A stretch of DNA of 64,000 nt from Eriocheir sinensis (Eukaryota; Arthropoda; Malacostraca; Decapoda; Varunidae). A program made the position numbers and the translations under genes. Under the pieces are notes generated by a model. That model was not told the DNA's origin. It saw only the letters and a program-made list of their open reading frames with translations, and did not search any database. Location of the stretch: the NCBI RefSeq assembly GCF_024679095.1, contig NC_066520.1, forward strand, positions 14,534,709 through 14,598,708, read 5' to 3'. Positions 50,101-60,835 of this stretch are shown piece by piece; positions within the stretch are counted from its first letter, which is position 1; every line of letters starts with the position of its first letter.

Positions 50101-50455
50101 TCACTCCTGATTGGTGGCGACGCTTTACACTCCCTTTCCCGCGCATCTCCTCCGCCTCTTCCTCACCACCACCACTGACTCTTCTGCCCCCCTTCCCCCC
50201 TTTACCCCGCCCCCCCACCCCCCCCACCTGCACTTCTCACCTGTTAATGGACGAGTTCCTTGCCGCTTCACACTTCACCGCCTCATCGTCTTCGTAATGG
50301 CTTCGTTAATTACGCAAACAGACGCCATAACTGCGGCCAGCTAATGGAAGACTAAGAGTGTTTGGGCCGAGCTCATGCCTCACCTAATTAGCGATAATTG
50401 TCCTCGTTCCCATTACGGTAATAGGTTGATTAAGCAAATTACTTGTTAATATGCA
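50100..50455. other. Unique island with several TAATTA/ATTA motifs
   Basis: TTAATTA (50306-50312), GCTAATGG (about 50340), CCTAATTAGCGATAATTG (about 50383-50400) and TTGATTAAGCAAATTACTTG (about 50426-50445) lie within 140 bases. The C-rich stretch at 50165-50230 is low complexity. A possible enhancer-type element, by inference only. Confidence 0.3.
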
Positions 50456-50458
50456 TCA

Positions 50459-50461
<3 letters not shown>

Positions 50462-50530
<69 letters not shown>

Positions 50531-50920
50531 CTGCCAATACAGTTAAAATTGTTCCTTTCTTCCGCGTTTTAACCTCAACTCTTTGTCACCACGCTAATGA
50601 CGCCGCAATGTTACTTCTGTTCCCTCCTCCTCCTCCTCCTCCTCCTCCTCCTCTTCCTCCACTTCCTAGCGCTCCTCCATTCCTCACTTTTTTTTCTATT
50701 CTTTACTTTTTTTCTTATTTCTTTCTCCTACCTTCTTCTATCCCTCCTCCTCCTTTTCCTCTTAAGTTTCCTTGCATTTCTCCATTTCTTTTCTAGCTCA
50801 TCTTTTTATTTTTTCTCCTATCTTTCCTTTTTTCTTTTTTTCCATCTTTCCTACTTCTAACCCTCCTCCTCCTCCTCCTCCACCTGTTCCTTTTAATCCT
50901 TCTCCTTCGTCATCACCACC
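50462..50920. repeat. (GT)n, (CTC)n and pyrimidine-rich sequence
   Basis: (GT)n occupies 50462-50527, (CTC)n about 50624-50655 and again about 50862-50882, with T/C-rich sequence between. Confidence 0.93.
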
Positions 50921-50929
50921 TTGCTTACC

Positions 50930-51610
50930 ACAAACCACCACCACCAGCGACTTACACATCACAAGCCTACATTCACCATCACCACCACCATTCTCTCCAA
51001 CCCATCATCACCATCACAGCTACCACAACCTTTTCTCACCGTCACCACCACACAGAGGATCAAGAACCACTTCCACCATCACCACTGCCATTCCTCTTCG
51101 TGTAATCATTTCTATACGCCATTTATATACACGATCAAGTACAATGTGGATGGATAGATTATTGAATGGATAGGTGATTTCTGTGTTGATGATAGATTTA
51201 GCTTCTTCAAATGGTAAAAGAATTGGTTGGCTCCGCTACGGCTAGGAAAGGTTAGAGGAGAAGAAGGAGGAGGAAGAGAAAAGCTGGAAGATGGAGGAAG
51301 ATTTAAAGAATGCCATCCCCACCACCATCCCTTCCACCACCACACACCACCATCCCTTCCACCACCACACTTTCTCACCAACACCACAACCTACCACCAC
51401 TATCGCCACCAACACCACAACCTACCACCACTATCGCCACCAACACCACAACCTCACTATCACCACCTTACCAACACCACAACCTCAACACTACCACCCA
51501 TCCCTTCCACTACAACCTCACCACCACCACCACCACTATACCATTATCCCTTCCACCACCTCCACCGCCACCATCTCTCTCACCAACACCAACCACCTAC
51601 CACAGCCATT
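50930..51610. repeat. ACCACC-type minisatellite region
   Basis: CACCACCA and CAACACCACAACCTACCACC phrases recur, with the latter at about 51390, 51411 and 51441 in a period of about 27-30 bp. A unique segment (51100-51300) interrupts. His/Thr/Pro-rich frames of 78-163 codons are repeat translations. Confidence 0.85.
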
Positions 51611-51664
51611 TCCAGGTAAGCCACAAACCACGCGGGAGAGAAAGAAAGAAAGAAGGAAAGAAAA

Positions 51665-51830
51665 AAAAAAGCGGATAATGTCACCGAACCACAATATTTC
51701 CCGGCGCAATTCACGAGGTCGCGTTCCCCTGGCGGCCACGCGGGTAATTGAATTGAAGCGACACCGACTTGCAGGGTCTTAGGTTTCAATTAGAGTTTCG
51801 AAGCAGTGAGGGAGTCGAGCTTGGCCTTGG
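51665..51830. other. Short unique island
   Basis: About 165 bases of GC-moderate sequence containing GGGTAATTGAATTGAAGCG and TCAATTAGAG. No gene is seen. It resembles the other unique islands in composition. Confidence 0.25.
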
Positions 51831-51831
51831 G

Positions 51832-52015
51832 AGAGGATGGCAAGGGAGAGGATAAGAGAGGGGAGAGGGCAGAGCGGAAGGATGAGAGGGGAGAGGAGAG
51901 GGGAGAGCGGGAGGATGAGAGAGGGGAGAGAGAGGGGAGAACGGGAGGATGAGAGAGGGGAGAAGAGAGGGGAAGAGAGGGAGGATGAGAGAGAAGGGAA
52001 GGAGAAGAGAAAAGA
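51832..52015. repeat. GGGAGAG purine minisatellite
   Basis: AGAGGGGAGAG and GGGAGGATGAGAG recur about every 30-45 bases. 52030-52530 after it is T/C-rich sequence with Phe/Ser frames and no gene. Confidence 0.85.
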
Positions 52016-52599
52016 AGAATGGTACATCTCTATTTTCAACTTTTTTTTATCTCTCGCTTTCTCTCCTTTCCTCCATCTTATGTTATTCCCAATACACGCT
52101 TCTTCTACTATCGTTTTTCCTTAATTTCCTCGTTTCCTTCTTTAACTGCCTTTCCATCTTCCTCTGTCCTCTATTTTTCATCTTTCTTTCCCTCTACTTC
52201 CTTTTCTTCTCTGAGTTTTATATTTCTTTTCTGTGCATATTTGTTCCGTTCATTTTTACTTTCTTGTGTACCTTTCTATTTTCTGTGCTATCTACATCTT
52301 CCTTTCTCCTACCTGTTTCTTCATTCCTCTACTTTCCTTCCTCCTTTAGTTACATTTCAATCCCCCATTCCCATTTTCCGTATCTCTATCTCCTTTTTTT
52401 TCCCTGTTTTTCTATACCATCTTCCTCCCCTTCTTCCCTGTTTTCTTTCTCTTTCCTCCAGTCGTTCCTTCCTTCCTTCGTTCCTCTCCTTTATCTCTCC
52501 CTGCAGCCATTACCTCCATCGTCCTTCACTCTTGATTACAGATCGCTCGGTGCCAGTTCTTGTGAAAACCAAAGCAATATTAATGAGTTATGGTCGTTA

Positions 52600-52638
<39 letters not shown>

Positions 52639-52653
52639 GGATTGGTAGGGACT

Positions 52654-52700
<47 letters not shown>

Positions 52701-52719
52701 ACACACGCACGCACACACA

Positions 52720-52767
<48 letters not shown>

Positions 52768-52896
52768 GGTTATTGGTTTCTCCCCGTAACACCTGGTAGC
52801 TCCTCCTCCTCCTCCTCCTCCTCCTCCTCCTCCTCCCCCTCCCCTTCGTGTTAAACCTTTCTACAAGTGGCGAAGGAATGAGGAGTAAAAATGCGT

Positions 52897-52938
<42 letters not shown>
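52600..52938. repeat. (GT)n, (CA)n, (CTC)n and (GA)n cluster
   Basis: (GT)n lies at 52602-52636, (CA)n with CG variants at about 52659-52766, (CTC)n at about 52801-52835 and (GA)n at about 52901-52938. The GT and CA tracts are about 25 bases apart and complementary, so they could pair as a hairpin. Confidence 0.94.
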
Positions 52939-52940
<2 letters not shown>

Positions 52941-53007
52941 CAGTCTCCATGCCCTTGAGTACCTGGACATACCAACGTAAACAAGGGAGAGAGGAAGGGG
53001 GAGAGGA

Positions 53008-53276
53008 AAAGTTGGAAAGTTTCGTTTAGTCGGCGCAACATCTGTGGTCATATGCCGGAGAGAGACAGAAGGGGAAGGAATTATAGGAGAAGGGAACTGA
53101 TCCCAGGAGACGGGACACAACCCCCGATTAATACCTGGTACCCATTCACTGCTGGGTGGACAGGGGCGTAGGGTATCGGAAAAGCCGCCCAAATTTTTCC
53201 AATCCGCCCGGGAATCGAACCCGGGCTTTCTCGGTTGTGAGCCGAGTGTGCTAACCACTGCACCACGAAGCCCCCT
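53008..53276 (-). mobile_element. tRNA-derived SINE (tRNA-Val-like head)
   Basis: On the minus strand it starts GGGGGCTTCGTGGTGCAGTG. The pol III box A is at 53255-53265 and box B (GGTTCGATTCC) at 53211-53221. An anticodon-type stem CTCGG/CCGAG encloses a 7-base loop with CAC at the anticodon position (53237-53239), suggesting a tRNA-Val origin. The acceptor strands do not pair well and a unique body follows (CAGCAGTGAATGGGTACC, then GGCATATGACCACAGATG), so this is a SINE and not a tRNA gene. The 3' end passes through pyrimidine-rich sequence into (CT)n on the minus strand. The body resembles decapod SINEs I recall, but no search was made. Confidence 0.82.
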
Positions 53277-53279
53277 GCC

Positions 53280-53780
53280 GAAAAAGGATAAGAGAAAAGA
53301 AAGGGGAGGGGATTGGAGGTGGAGAGGTAAGAAGAAAGGAAGGATGGAGAAGGAGGGAAATGGGAAGTAAAGGGACAGGTGAACAGAGGGAGGGAAGAGG
53401 CGCCGAAGACCAGGTGTGCTGCGTTTTAAAATCCATTAAACGCCCCTGAAGAGTGTGTGTTGAGGGGGGTGTAGGTAGGTGGGGGTGTGAGCGTGGAAGT
53501 AGGCTTGGGGCTGTGCGGGGGCGGGGGGGGCATGGGTGAGGTTGTGGGTGCGTGTGATTCGGCTACAGCCAATGCATTTAACAGAAGAAAAAAACAGTAA
53601 TTACGATCACATACTTTCCCCTTCCATTTCTTAATTAGCAAAAGCGTTCATCTTGCATGCACAATGGGAATACAGTTTTGACACCAGAATAAAAAATATA
53701 TTCACAAACAACTACAGTGGAGAGTTGCTACATGCACTAACCGAACCTCATCTCGACGGACGCAGAAAAAGCGGCTAACG
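53280..53780. other. Purine-rich and G-rich unique sequence
   Basis: GGAAGGATGG-type purine sequence runs to about 53400 and G/T-rich sequence with G7 runs lies at 53450-53550. No gene is recognised. Confidence 0.4.
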
Positions 53781-53814
53781 GATCGGATTCTACTAGCCTT
53801 TCAAGTCTTTCTCC

Positions 53815-54235
53815 TTCCTCTCCTACCTTTCGTATAGCGCTTCCTTGAACCAACTCATCACTTAGCCCGTAGAAGAAGCCAAATCTTTCCTTTCCTGTAT
53901 CATCCTTCCCTTCTTCCTTCCCCTCTATCTGTCATTCCTTCTTTTCCTTCATTTTTCTCTTTTTCTCCTTCGTTTTTCCTTCTCTATCCTTAGCCCATCT
54001 TTTGAATCAACTCATCACTTAACTTATAGAAGAAGCCAAATCTACCCAAATAACACCTGCGTCATCCATCCATCCCTATCCATCTATACTATTCATCTAG
54101 ATTTTCACCTAGCTATTCATCCTTCCCTTCTTACCTTTCCTATAGCTATTTTTCGAACCAACTCATCATTTAACCTATAGAGAAATCCAAAATATCCCCA
54201 AATAAAACCTGCGTCATCTATCCATCCATCCATCT
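53815..54235. repeat. Triplicated segment of about 145-155 bp
   Basis: AACCAACTCATCACTTARCC followed by TAGAAGAAGCCAAATC occurs at about 53848, 54005 and 54147, each preceded by a CTACCTTTCSTATAGC-like or related phrase. The last two copies share CAAATAAMACCTGCGTCATC and CCATCCATCC. No coding frame is conserved among the copies. Confidence 0.82.
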
Positions 54236-55180
54236 AAACAGCCATTTGTAGGATAGCGCAGAGGAAGAGGGAGAAGAGTAGAAAATGGGAATATACAATC
54301 TCTACCGCACAACCTCTTCTTAATCTTATAATTGACACGCGGGAAAGGCGGCTGACGGAGCGGGTGGGTTGAGTCGTGTATGTGGGTAAGCGTCGAGGAG
54401 ATGGTTCGACGCAGGGTTCCTTCGGCCCTGGTTCGACGTAGGTAGTTCCCGCGCGGTGACGGAGCGGTAATCAGAGCTATTGGCGCCGTGAAATAACAGT
54501 CATAGATCTGTCTCCGAGAGTTCCACAAACCCCGCGGCAGTAAACACGGTATCTTATGAATAGAGTTCGTGGAAATGCCTTGTGTGTAGGGGGGGAGGGG
54601 GGATGTGTGTGTATGTGTGTGGGGGGAGGGAGGATGTGTGTGTGTGTGTGTGTGTGTGTGTGATGATTGAAGATGATGGTAATGGTGTTGTATGGGGATT
54701 GCGAAGACGTGGAGACTGAAGATGCATGGTGCTTATGGTGATGTGATGATGGTAATGACGATGATAATGGTGATGATGGTGAAAGGCGCCAAACTATAGT
54801 GAAAACCATGTGGTAGGAAGCAATGGGTGTTAATACACTTTTATGATGATGGTGTTGATGGTGATACTCGGAGGCTGCAATGTATGGTGAAAGTTATTTT
54901 AAAGTAATGGTGATAGCGTTTTTATCTTGGGATTTACGTGATTGGTGATGAAGTGGTGATGAGAATATGAGTTCACAACCATTCATATTCACCTGCCTAT
55001 GATAGTGAATGTGCTAGCTATGTCCAGATGATAGTGAAGGTGCCTGACAATACGCTTTTTTTAATTGTTATCACTACAACATTACAAATACACCAATCAG
55101 TGAGAATATCAATGTACCAAGAAATGTATAGTTGTAGCAATAGCTGTAGTGGTGGTTAAGTACTAATGGATGGTGAAAGG
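54236..55180. other. Unique DNA with GTGATGATGG-type triplets
   Basis: A GC-moderate patch (54330-54560) contains two near copies of GGTTCGACG (about 54402 and 54430). (GT)n lies at about 54631-54661 and GATGGTAATG triplets from 54660 to 54990. No gene is recognised. Confidence 0.45.
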
Positions 55181-55369
55181 GGAGATAAAAAAAGATGGTG
55201 GAGGTGGTGGTGGTGACTGGTAAAAGTGGTGATGGTGGTGGTGGCAAAGAAGCACTACCAAAACACACATACAAACACACTCACAAAACTTCCATCACCA
55301 GCCTTCCCCGAAAAGACTCCTTAACTAAAAGCACTGTGAAGGAATTCCTGAAGCGCACGGATGAAAGTG

Positions 55370-55699
55370 TTGGGAGGTAGGGGGAGGAAGAGGAGGGGGA
55401 GAGACAGAAAAGGGAGGCAGAGGGGATGTGGGGAGAAGAGAGAGAGGGATTGAGGGAGTGACGGAAGAGAACAAGGAGGGGGGTAATATAAAGGACACGA
55501 GGAAAAGGGGAGGATGAAGAAGGAGGATGAGGAGGAGAAGGAGGAGGAGGAGGAGGAGAAAAATATTGCGCCAAGGCATTACTACTTCACTATAATCTTC
55601 AAAAGTAATGTTCAAATCGTCGACCTTTTGGAGAAATATTTATCCAGAATTGAATTATTGACCTATATTAGTAAGTGGAAGGAGGAGGAGGAGGAGGAG

Positions 55700-55730
<31 letters not shown>

Positions 55731-55970
55731 ACGAGGAGAAGGAGGAAAAAAAAGTAGCCCAAGGACAAAAAAAGGGAATCATGAAAACTTTTTATAACGA
55801 AACATTTATGGCCCACGTCACAGCCTCATACATCCTCCACGTATTCAGCGATGGTTACTTATTTATCTTTTTTTGTAGATTATTCAGAGTTGCGGCTTCA
55901 TTAGAAAAGAAATTTGAAGCCACGGAGACATTCCTTTTATTACGAACACTCTTGCAATTACACTAACAGG
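55370..55970. other. Purine-rich block and low-complexity open frame
   Basis: GGA and GAC triplets lie at about 55505-55560 and 55680-55740. A + frame of 150 codons (55514-55966) begins in poly-Glu, has a Glu/Asp tract in the middle and a hydrophobic C-terminal third with no recognisable domain. Most of it comes from triplet repeats, so I do not call a gene. Confidence 0.45.
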
Positions 55971-56268
55971 ATGACATTATCTATCACCTTTATCAAAAAT
56001 TACTACCACAGCTACTGATAATAACAATACTAATAACTATCGAAAGGAGGGTATCAAGACACCACCTCTTCCGAAATTGACCTCTCTTTTGGCCTCATTC
56101 ATTTTTTTTTTTTTTTCATTGGAGCAGGGACGAGCAAGTTTTTGTTTTATTATGGTTTTTGCCCTTGAACTCCCTTTCTTGCTGTGAAAAAAAAAACAAA
56201 TACTACTAATACATATACATCGAGGACTGCGAAATAAGATCGATACACAGACCTTCAAATCAAATATA

Positions 56269-56647
56269 GGGGAGGCGGTGGCTGAATGGATAGCGTGACG
56301 GCACCGCGTTCAGGAGGACGCGAGTTCAATCACCGCCCGGTGCCACCAAGCTGGGATTTTTCAGCCGCCGCCGAGTGGCTTAAAACTAGCCACATGCTGT
56401 CCAGAAGACCACCTATCAACCCGGACTCAAGATTCTAGGATTAAAGATGAGCTCCGGGAGGGCAACATGAGCCAATGCAAGATGGCGCCACTAAAACACT
56501 CGCCTGCGCCAGAACGGGCTGGGCCGACCATCAGGACCCACCGGGAAGAAGCCTTGGGTCGACCATCAGGATCCACCGGGAAGAAGCCTATCGGCGCAAT
56601 AGGCCACGACGTAAAAAAAGAAAAAAAAAACGTTAAAAGCAAAAAAT
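56269..56647 (+). mobile_element. tRNA-derived SINE with poly(A) tail
   Basis: The head GGTGGCTGAATGGATAGCG (about 56276-56294) fits box A and CGAGTTCAATCA (about 56321-56332) fits box B, spaced as in a tRNA. A unique body follows (GGGATTTTTCAGCCGCCGCC, GGCTTAAAACTAGCCACATG), then a 30 bp direct duplication (ACCATCAGGAYCCACCGGGA at about 56528 and 56561), and an A-rich tail at 56611-56647. It differs from the 53 kb SINE. Clear target-site duplications were not found. The short frames through it are not genes. Confidence 0.78.
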
Positions 56648-56649
56648 GA

Positions 56650-57000
56650 TATTTATAACCTAAATCAGATCCACCTGTCCATCTTTCCGCAGCAACAAGG
56701 GCAGTCAGTGGAGTTGAGGGACCTAACGAGGCAGGTGAGAAGCATCCAGGTGAGCTTGTATCAACAGGTGAAGCAGGTGAACCCTCCAGACATTAAGACG
56801 GCCGTATGCCGCCCCGCCGCCTCCACCACCACCACCAGCGGCAAACACCTCCTCCTGCACCCCCTTACCCCTGCACCCTTCCACTGTGCCACCTTTTTCC
56901 TCCTTCCCTTCCTCCTCCCTCCTTCGCCTCCCTAATGACACGAGGCTGGTGGGCCGTGACCCTCCAACCATTCGTTCTGTTGACTCCTTGGGTGGTGAGG
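56650..57000. other. Unique GC-moderate sequence
   Basis: Contains a (CACCAC)n-like patch at about 56818-56838. Frames of 75-116 codons lack domains. 55970-56268 upstream is AT-rich with a T16 run near 56102. Confidence 0.4.
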
Positions 57001-57009
57001 CGTGACTCC

Positions 57010-57011
<2 letters not shown>

Positions 57012-57082
<71 letters not shown>

Positions 57083-57223
57083 TTCGTCCGTCCACCCTCA
57101 TCACGGCCCATACATCACAGCGCCTGGCCACAAGATCACACTCCTCGCCTCGGTAATACAACAAAAGGTTCCCGTAAACAACAAAACGCTATGATGATGA
57201 ATGCCAACACGCTAACCACAGTG

Positions 57224-57269
<46 letters not shown>

Positions 57270-57410
57270 CGACGACGACGACGACGAAGACACAAAGAAC
57301 GACATCAACAACAACAGCAGCACCAAGAGCAGCAAGAACACAACAGAAATATAACAACAACAACAGCAACAACAGTAACAACAAAAAACAACAGGTAAAA
57401 AAAAAACATC
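57012..57410. repeat. (GT)n and (CAA)n arrays
   Basis: (GT)n occupies 57012-57079. (CAA)n runs from about 57226 to 57270, then (CGA)n to about 57288, and imperfect CAA/CAG triplets continue to about 57385. Confidence 0.94.
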
Positions 57411-58780
57411 AAGAAAAACAACTAGAGAAATCATTGCCATATAGTGAAACAATAACAATAACTACAACAATTTGAATTCCAGGAAGTTAGACATGCCAGT
57501 AAAACTGATCAAGAACAAAACTAAAAAAATAATTATTGCCACTGTTCTTCAAAGTTCAGAGAAGGTAAGACTTATTTCCAGCCATTCTCCATAACTATTT
57601 AAGTGACTGACGACTCGCTGCTGGTTACTCTGCCCATAAAGTCTTCAGGGAGCGAGCAGGAAGTTCTATGCAATCCGAGTTCTTGATGGGAATTAGGTTC
57701 ATAAATCTGGAATAACTAAACGTAAATCAAAACAAAAGCCAGATATTTTTTTCCTGCACAAGAACTAGACGCAATTTGAGCATTAATAGAGATGGCTGTG
57801 TGCATATAAAGAACAACAAGAACATACTGTCTTGAGGTGCCTGGCGGTCGGCCCCAACCCGTTAGTGCAGCAGACGAGTTTTATTTACAGTGGCTGCTTT
57901 GATATATGGCCCCTGCTTGGCCCACGCTGCCCCCCACTGCTCCTCCTGAGTGAAGTCGCTGGAGTTAGAAATGACTGATGACCTGGACGGCATGTGAATA
58001 ATCTTCCGCCACTCCGCTAAGACGTTATCAAAGAACAATCAGATGCTTGTGTAAATAGAACAGTCTGCCGGGTAACGGTCCTGTTCACTAAAAAGTCCGT
58101 ATGTGTTTCCTCATGCATAAACGAACCAAAGCGATAAATTAAACACTCTTCGTAGCTTTTTTTTTTACATTATAGGAAGCAATTCATGGGAAACAACAAA
58201 AAAAGTGTAGGAAAAAAAAGCCCCCCAATTGTTGCTCCCAAGCTGTACATTTGTGTGCAACGAGAAATAGCAAGTCCTTACCAATCTTAGCTATGCCCCT
58301 CTACTTGTGGCTTGGTGATCGCACTAAAGAAGAGTCGAACTTGTGCACAGATGAAGTGTGTGTGTTGGGGTGGGGGAGGCAGTCTTTCCGTCCTATATGA
58401 GTGTGTCAACAGAAAATGAATCAATATAAATTAGAATCCGTTTTGGGAGAAGAAATTTTTCCTAGATTGTCTTACGAAAATTATGAAATGTATAGATAAT
58501 AATAATTCCAACGGGCCAAAGTATACAAATGGTACGAGGTGAAGTCTGTAGAGGAGGTAGTAGTGAAGAAGTTTCTAATTTAAACGGTGTACGTATTACG
58601 AACATTACGATACATATTGAGAGGGAGCGACACCCATGATTTACCGCACTCAATGTAACGGTTGTCGCCCACTGCGTTATAATTTCACCGTATTGTTAAG
58701 TAAACTAGGATTATTTTATTGTATTGAGGCCCATTTGTGAGTGTTTAAATACTGTTTGATTGAAGCTAAAACTATTTCTA
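57410..58780. other. Unique AT-moderate DNA almost free of microsatellites
   Basis: About 1.4 kb has no long simple repeat and no open frame above about 65 codons. At 58159-58243 a poly-T/TACA start, A-rich core and AAAAAGCCCCCCAATTGTTGC end echo the layout of the GCCCGCTACT element, possibly as a very diverged relative. No gene is recognised. Confidence 0.4.
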
Positions 58781-58849
58781 AAACTTGTTGCACCTAATCA
58801 ACGTACAGGAATATATATGAAAACGAATACGATGCACTGTCCCATACGC

Positions 58850-59210
58850 CAACTCACCACCGCCACCACCATCACACCACCACCACACCCCTCGAAACAC
58901 AACATCACCACAACACCTAACCATCCCAAACTCCACACAATCCACTCAAAAAACACGCCCATCCCCAAAATACCACAACACCACCATATACCACACCCCA
59001 CAATACCACACTACCACCACCACCACACCACTACAACATCGAACCACCCAAACACAAACAACATCCAAAAACACGCCCATCCCCAAAATACCACAGCACC
59101 ACCACACACCACATGACCACATTACCACTAACACCATCACCACAACACCTAACCACCCAAAAACAAACAAACCATCTATCACACACCATCACTACATCCA
59201 CACCAATCCA
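58850..59210. repeat. ACCACA-type minisatellite with a 117-120 bp duplication
   Basis: C/A-only sequence in which AACACGCCCATCCCCAAAAT followed by ACCACARCACCACC occurs at about 58955 and 59072. ACACCTAACCAYCC is also repeated (about 58913 and 59146). The minus-strand frames of 78-298 codons (Val/Gly/Trp-rich) are its translation. Confidence 0.85.
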
Positions 59211-59429
59211 TACATCACATCTTTCACATCCTTCCTTCACTCCATCCCTCCATCCGCCTCTCCCTTTCTCCCTCTCTGTTTGCCTGTCCGTGACCGTCCT
59301 GGGGCTGGGACGCGGCCACTCCTCCTCGGCGACCGTCCCCAGGTGATGGATCGGCCAATGAGGTGACTGCCGACTTCTCAGAGCCCTAATGAGGCGTGTT
59401 CGATGGCTGACACTCACGCAAGCACGCAC

Positions 59430-59920
59430 AGGGAGGGTCAGGGAGGATGGGGGTGGAGGTTGGAAGGAAGGAAGGTGGAGGGGATGGGACGGGGAGGGTG
59501 GAGGGGGGAGAAAGGGAGGGTGGAAGGGAGAGGAAGGAAAGGTGGAAGGGAGAGGAGGGGATGGTGGGAGGAAGAGGAAGAGAAGGTAGAAAGGAGAGGA
59601 AGGAAGGGTGGAAAGTAGAGGAGAGGAAGGAGGCTGAGTGAGTGACCAGAGGAAAGATGGAAAGAGAAGAGAGAATGTGTTAAGGAAAAGAAGAGGAATA
59701 TAAGAAATGAGAAGGATATATAGAGAGACAGAATAAGATAGAGAAAAACAAAGAAAGAGAGACATAGCCAAAAAGAGACAGCTGGACAGACAGAGAGCCA
59801 GGGAAAGAAAGAGAGAGAGCAGGTAAAGAAAAAAATAAACAGAAAGAGAAAGAAACAGGCAAAGAGAAACACCACAAACACTAAAAAAACAATAAACAAA
59901 AGAATATAACGTAACACACA
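59430..59920. repeat. GGAAGGGAG purine-rich minisatellite
   Basis: GGTGGAAGGGAGAGGAAGG and close variants recur about every 25-40 bases from 59455 to 59640, and A/G-rich GAAAGAGAGA sequence follows. Gly/Arg/Glu frames on + and Phe/Ser/Leu frames on - are compositional. Confidence 0.82.
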
Positions 59921-60054
59921 CGGCCATAAATAAAAGAAGAAAAAAAGTTAATTAATGTACGTTTATAGCAATCATTTCTCACGTGACTAACTAACTAACA
60001 GGTGCAAAACGGAGTCTCAGGTAACACAGGTGGACGGAGGAGAAGGGAGACACG

Positions 60055-60440
60055 GAGAGGAGGAGGAGGAGGAGGAGGGGAACGGGCGGACGAAGAGGAG
60101 AGGGAGGGGGAGGAAGGGCACGTCAGGTAGGAAGAAGAATGAGGGAGAGACACGTGATAATGAAGTAAGGGAAGGTGTTTAACGAAGCCGCAGGTGTTCC
60201 AAGCCAATGACATTATAAATTTCGCAGTAGTAAGAGTAGCATCATCATCATCATCATCAGTAGTAGCAGTAGTAGTAGTAGTAGTAGTAGTAGTAGTTTT
60301 TTTACAACAAAAGAGACAGCTCAAGGGCACAAAAAAAAGGAAATAATAATAAAAAAAGCCCGCTACTCGCTGCTCCTACAAAAAAAGAATCAAAAGAGGT
60401 GGCCGTTGTAGTAGTAGTAGTAGTAGTAGTAGAAGGGAGT
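60055..60440. repeat. (GGA)n, (CAT)n and (GTA)n tracts
   Basis: (GGA)n lies at about 60057-60078, (CAT)n at about 60239-60258, (GTA)n at about 60258-60296 and (GTA)n again at about 60408-60431. The last two flank a short dispersed element. Confidence 0.92.
60297..60404 (+). mobile_element. Short A-rich dispersed element (GCCCGCTACT family), copy 3, inside (GTA)n
   Basis: TTTTTTTACAACAAAAGAGA, CAGCTCAAGGGCACAAAAAA, an A-rich core and AAAGCCCGCTACTCGCTGCT occur in the same order as copies 1 and 2. The 3' part (GAATCAAAAGAGGTGGCC) resembles GAATAGAGTAGAGTGGC of copy 2. GTA triplets lie on both sides, so it appears inserted in a GTA microsatellite. Confidence 0.72.
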
Positions 60441-60497
60441 ATACTAGCGGAGAACACTTAAGGGAGATGAAAATAAGAAAAAAAAGGAGAAAAAAAC

Positions 60498-60499
<2 letters not shown>

Positions 60500-60550
<51 letters not shown>

Positions 60551-60745
60551 GGGGGTAGGGGGGAGGAAGAGGTAGCCCACACTGAGAAAATTGAGCCATT
60601 ATTCCTTGACAAATGAGTATAACGATTAATTTGTCTCTTCTGTGACACTCAACCCACGAGGCTGATATACGGACCTTCCCCTTCCCCCCCCCTCCTCCTC
60701 CTCCTACTCCTCGTCGTCGTCCTCCTCCTCCTCCTCCTCCTTCGT
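60500..60745. repeat. (GA)n and (CTC)n tracts
   Basis: (GA)n lies at about 60500-60546, and C-run plus (CTC)n with CGTCGT at about 60680-60740. Confidence 0.93.
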
Positions 60746-60835
60746 TCCTGCTCTGTTCCTCTACCCTTCTCTGTTAACCTGTGCAAGTCTATTACTGTAT
60801 CCTTAATTGTATTGTTCTCTTATTGTTTTGGTGAA

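Noticed and set aside
53203..53276. Possible functional tRNA-Val gene
   Set aside because: Boxes A and B and the anticodon arm are present, but the acceptor strands do not pair well and a SINE body follows directly, so it is called a tRNA-derived SINE.
55514..55966. 150-codon frame with acidic tracts
   Set aside because: Most of it is GGA/GAC triplet repeat translation; the remainder has no recognisable domain and no supporting splice or start signals.
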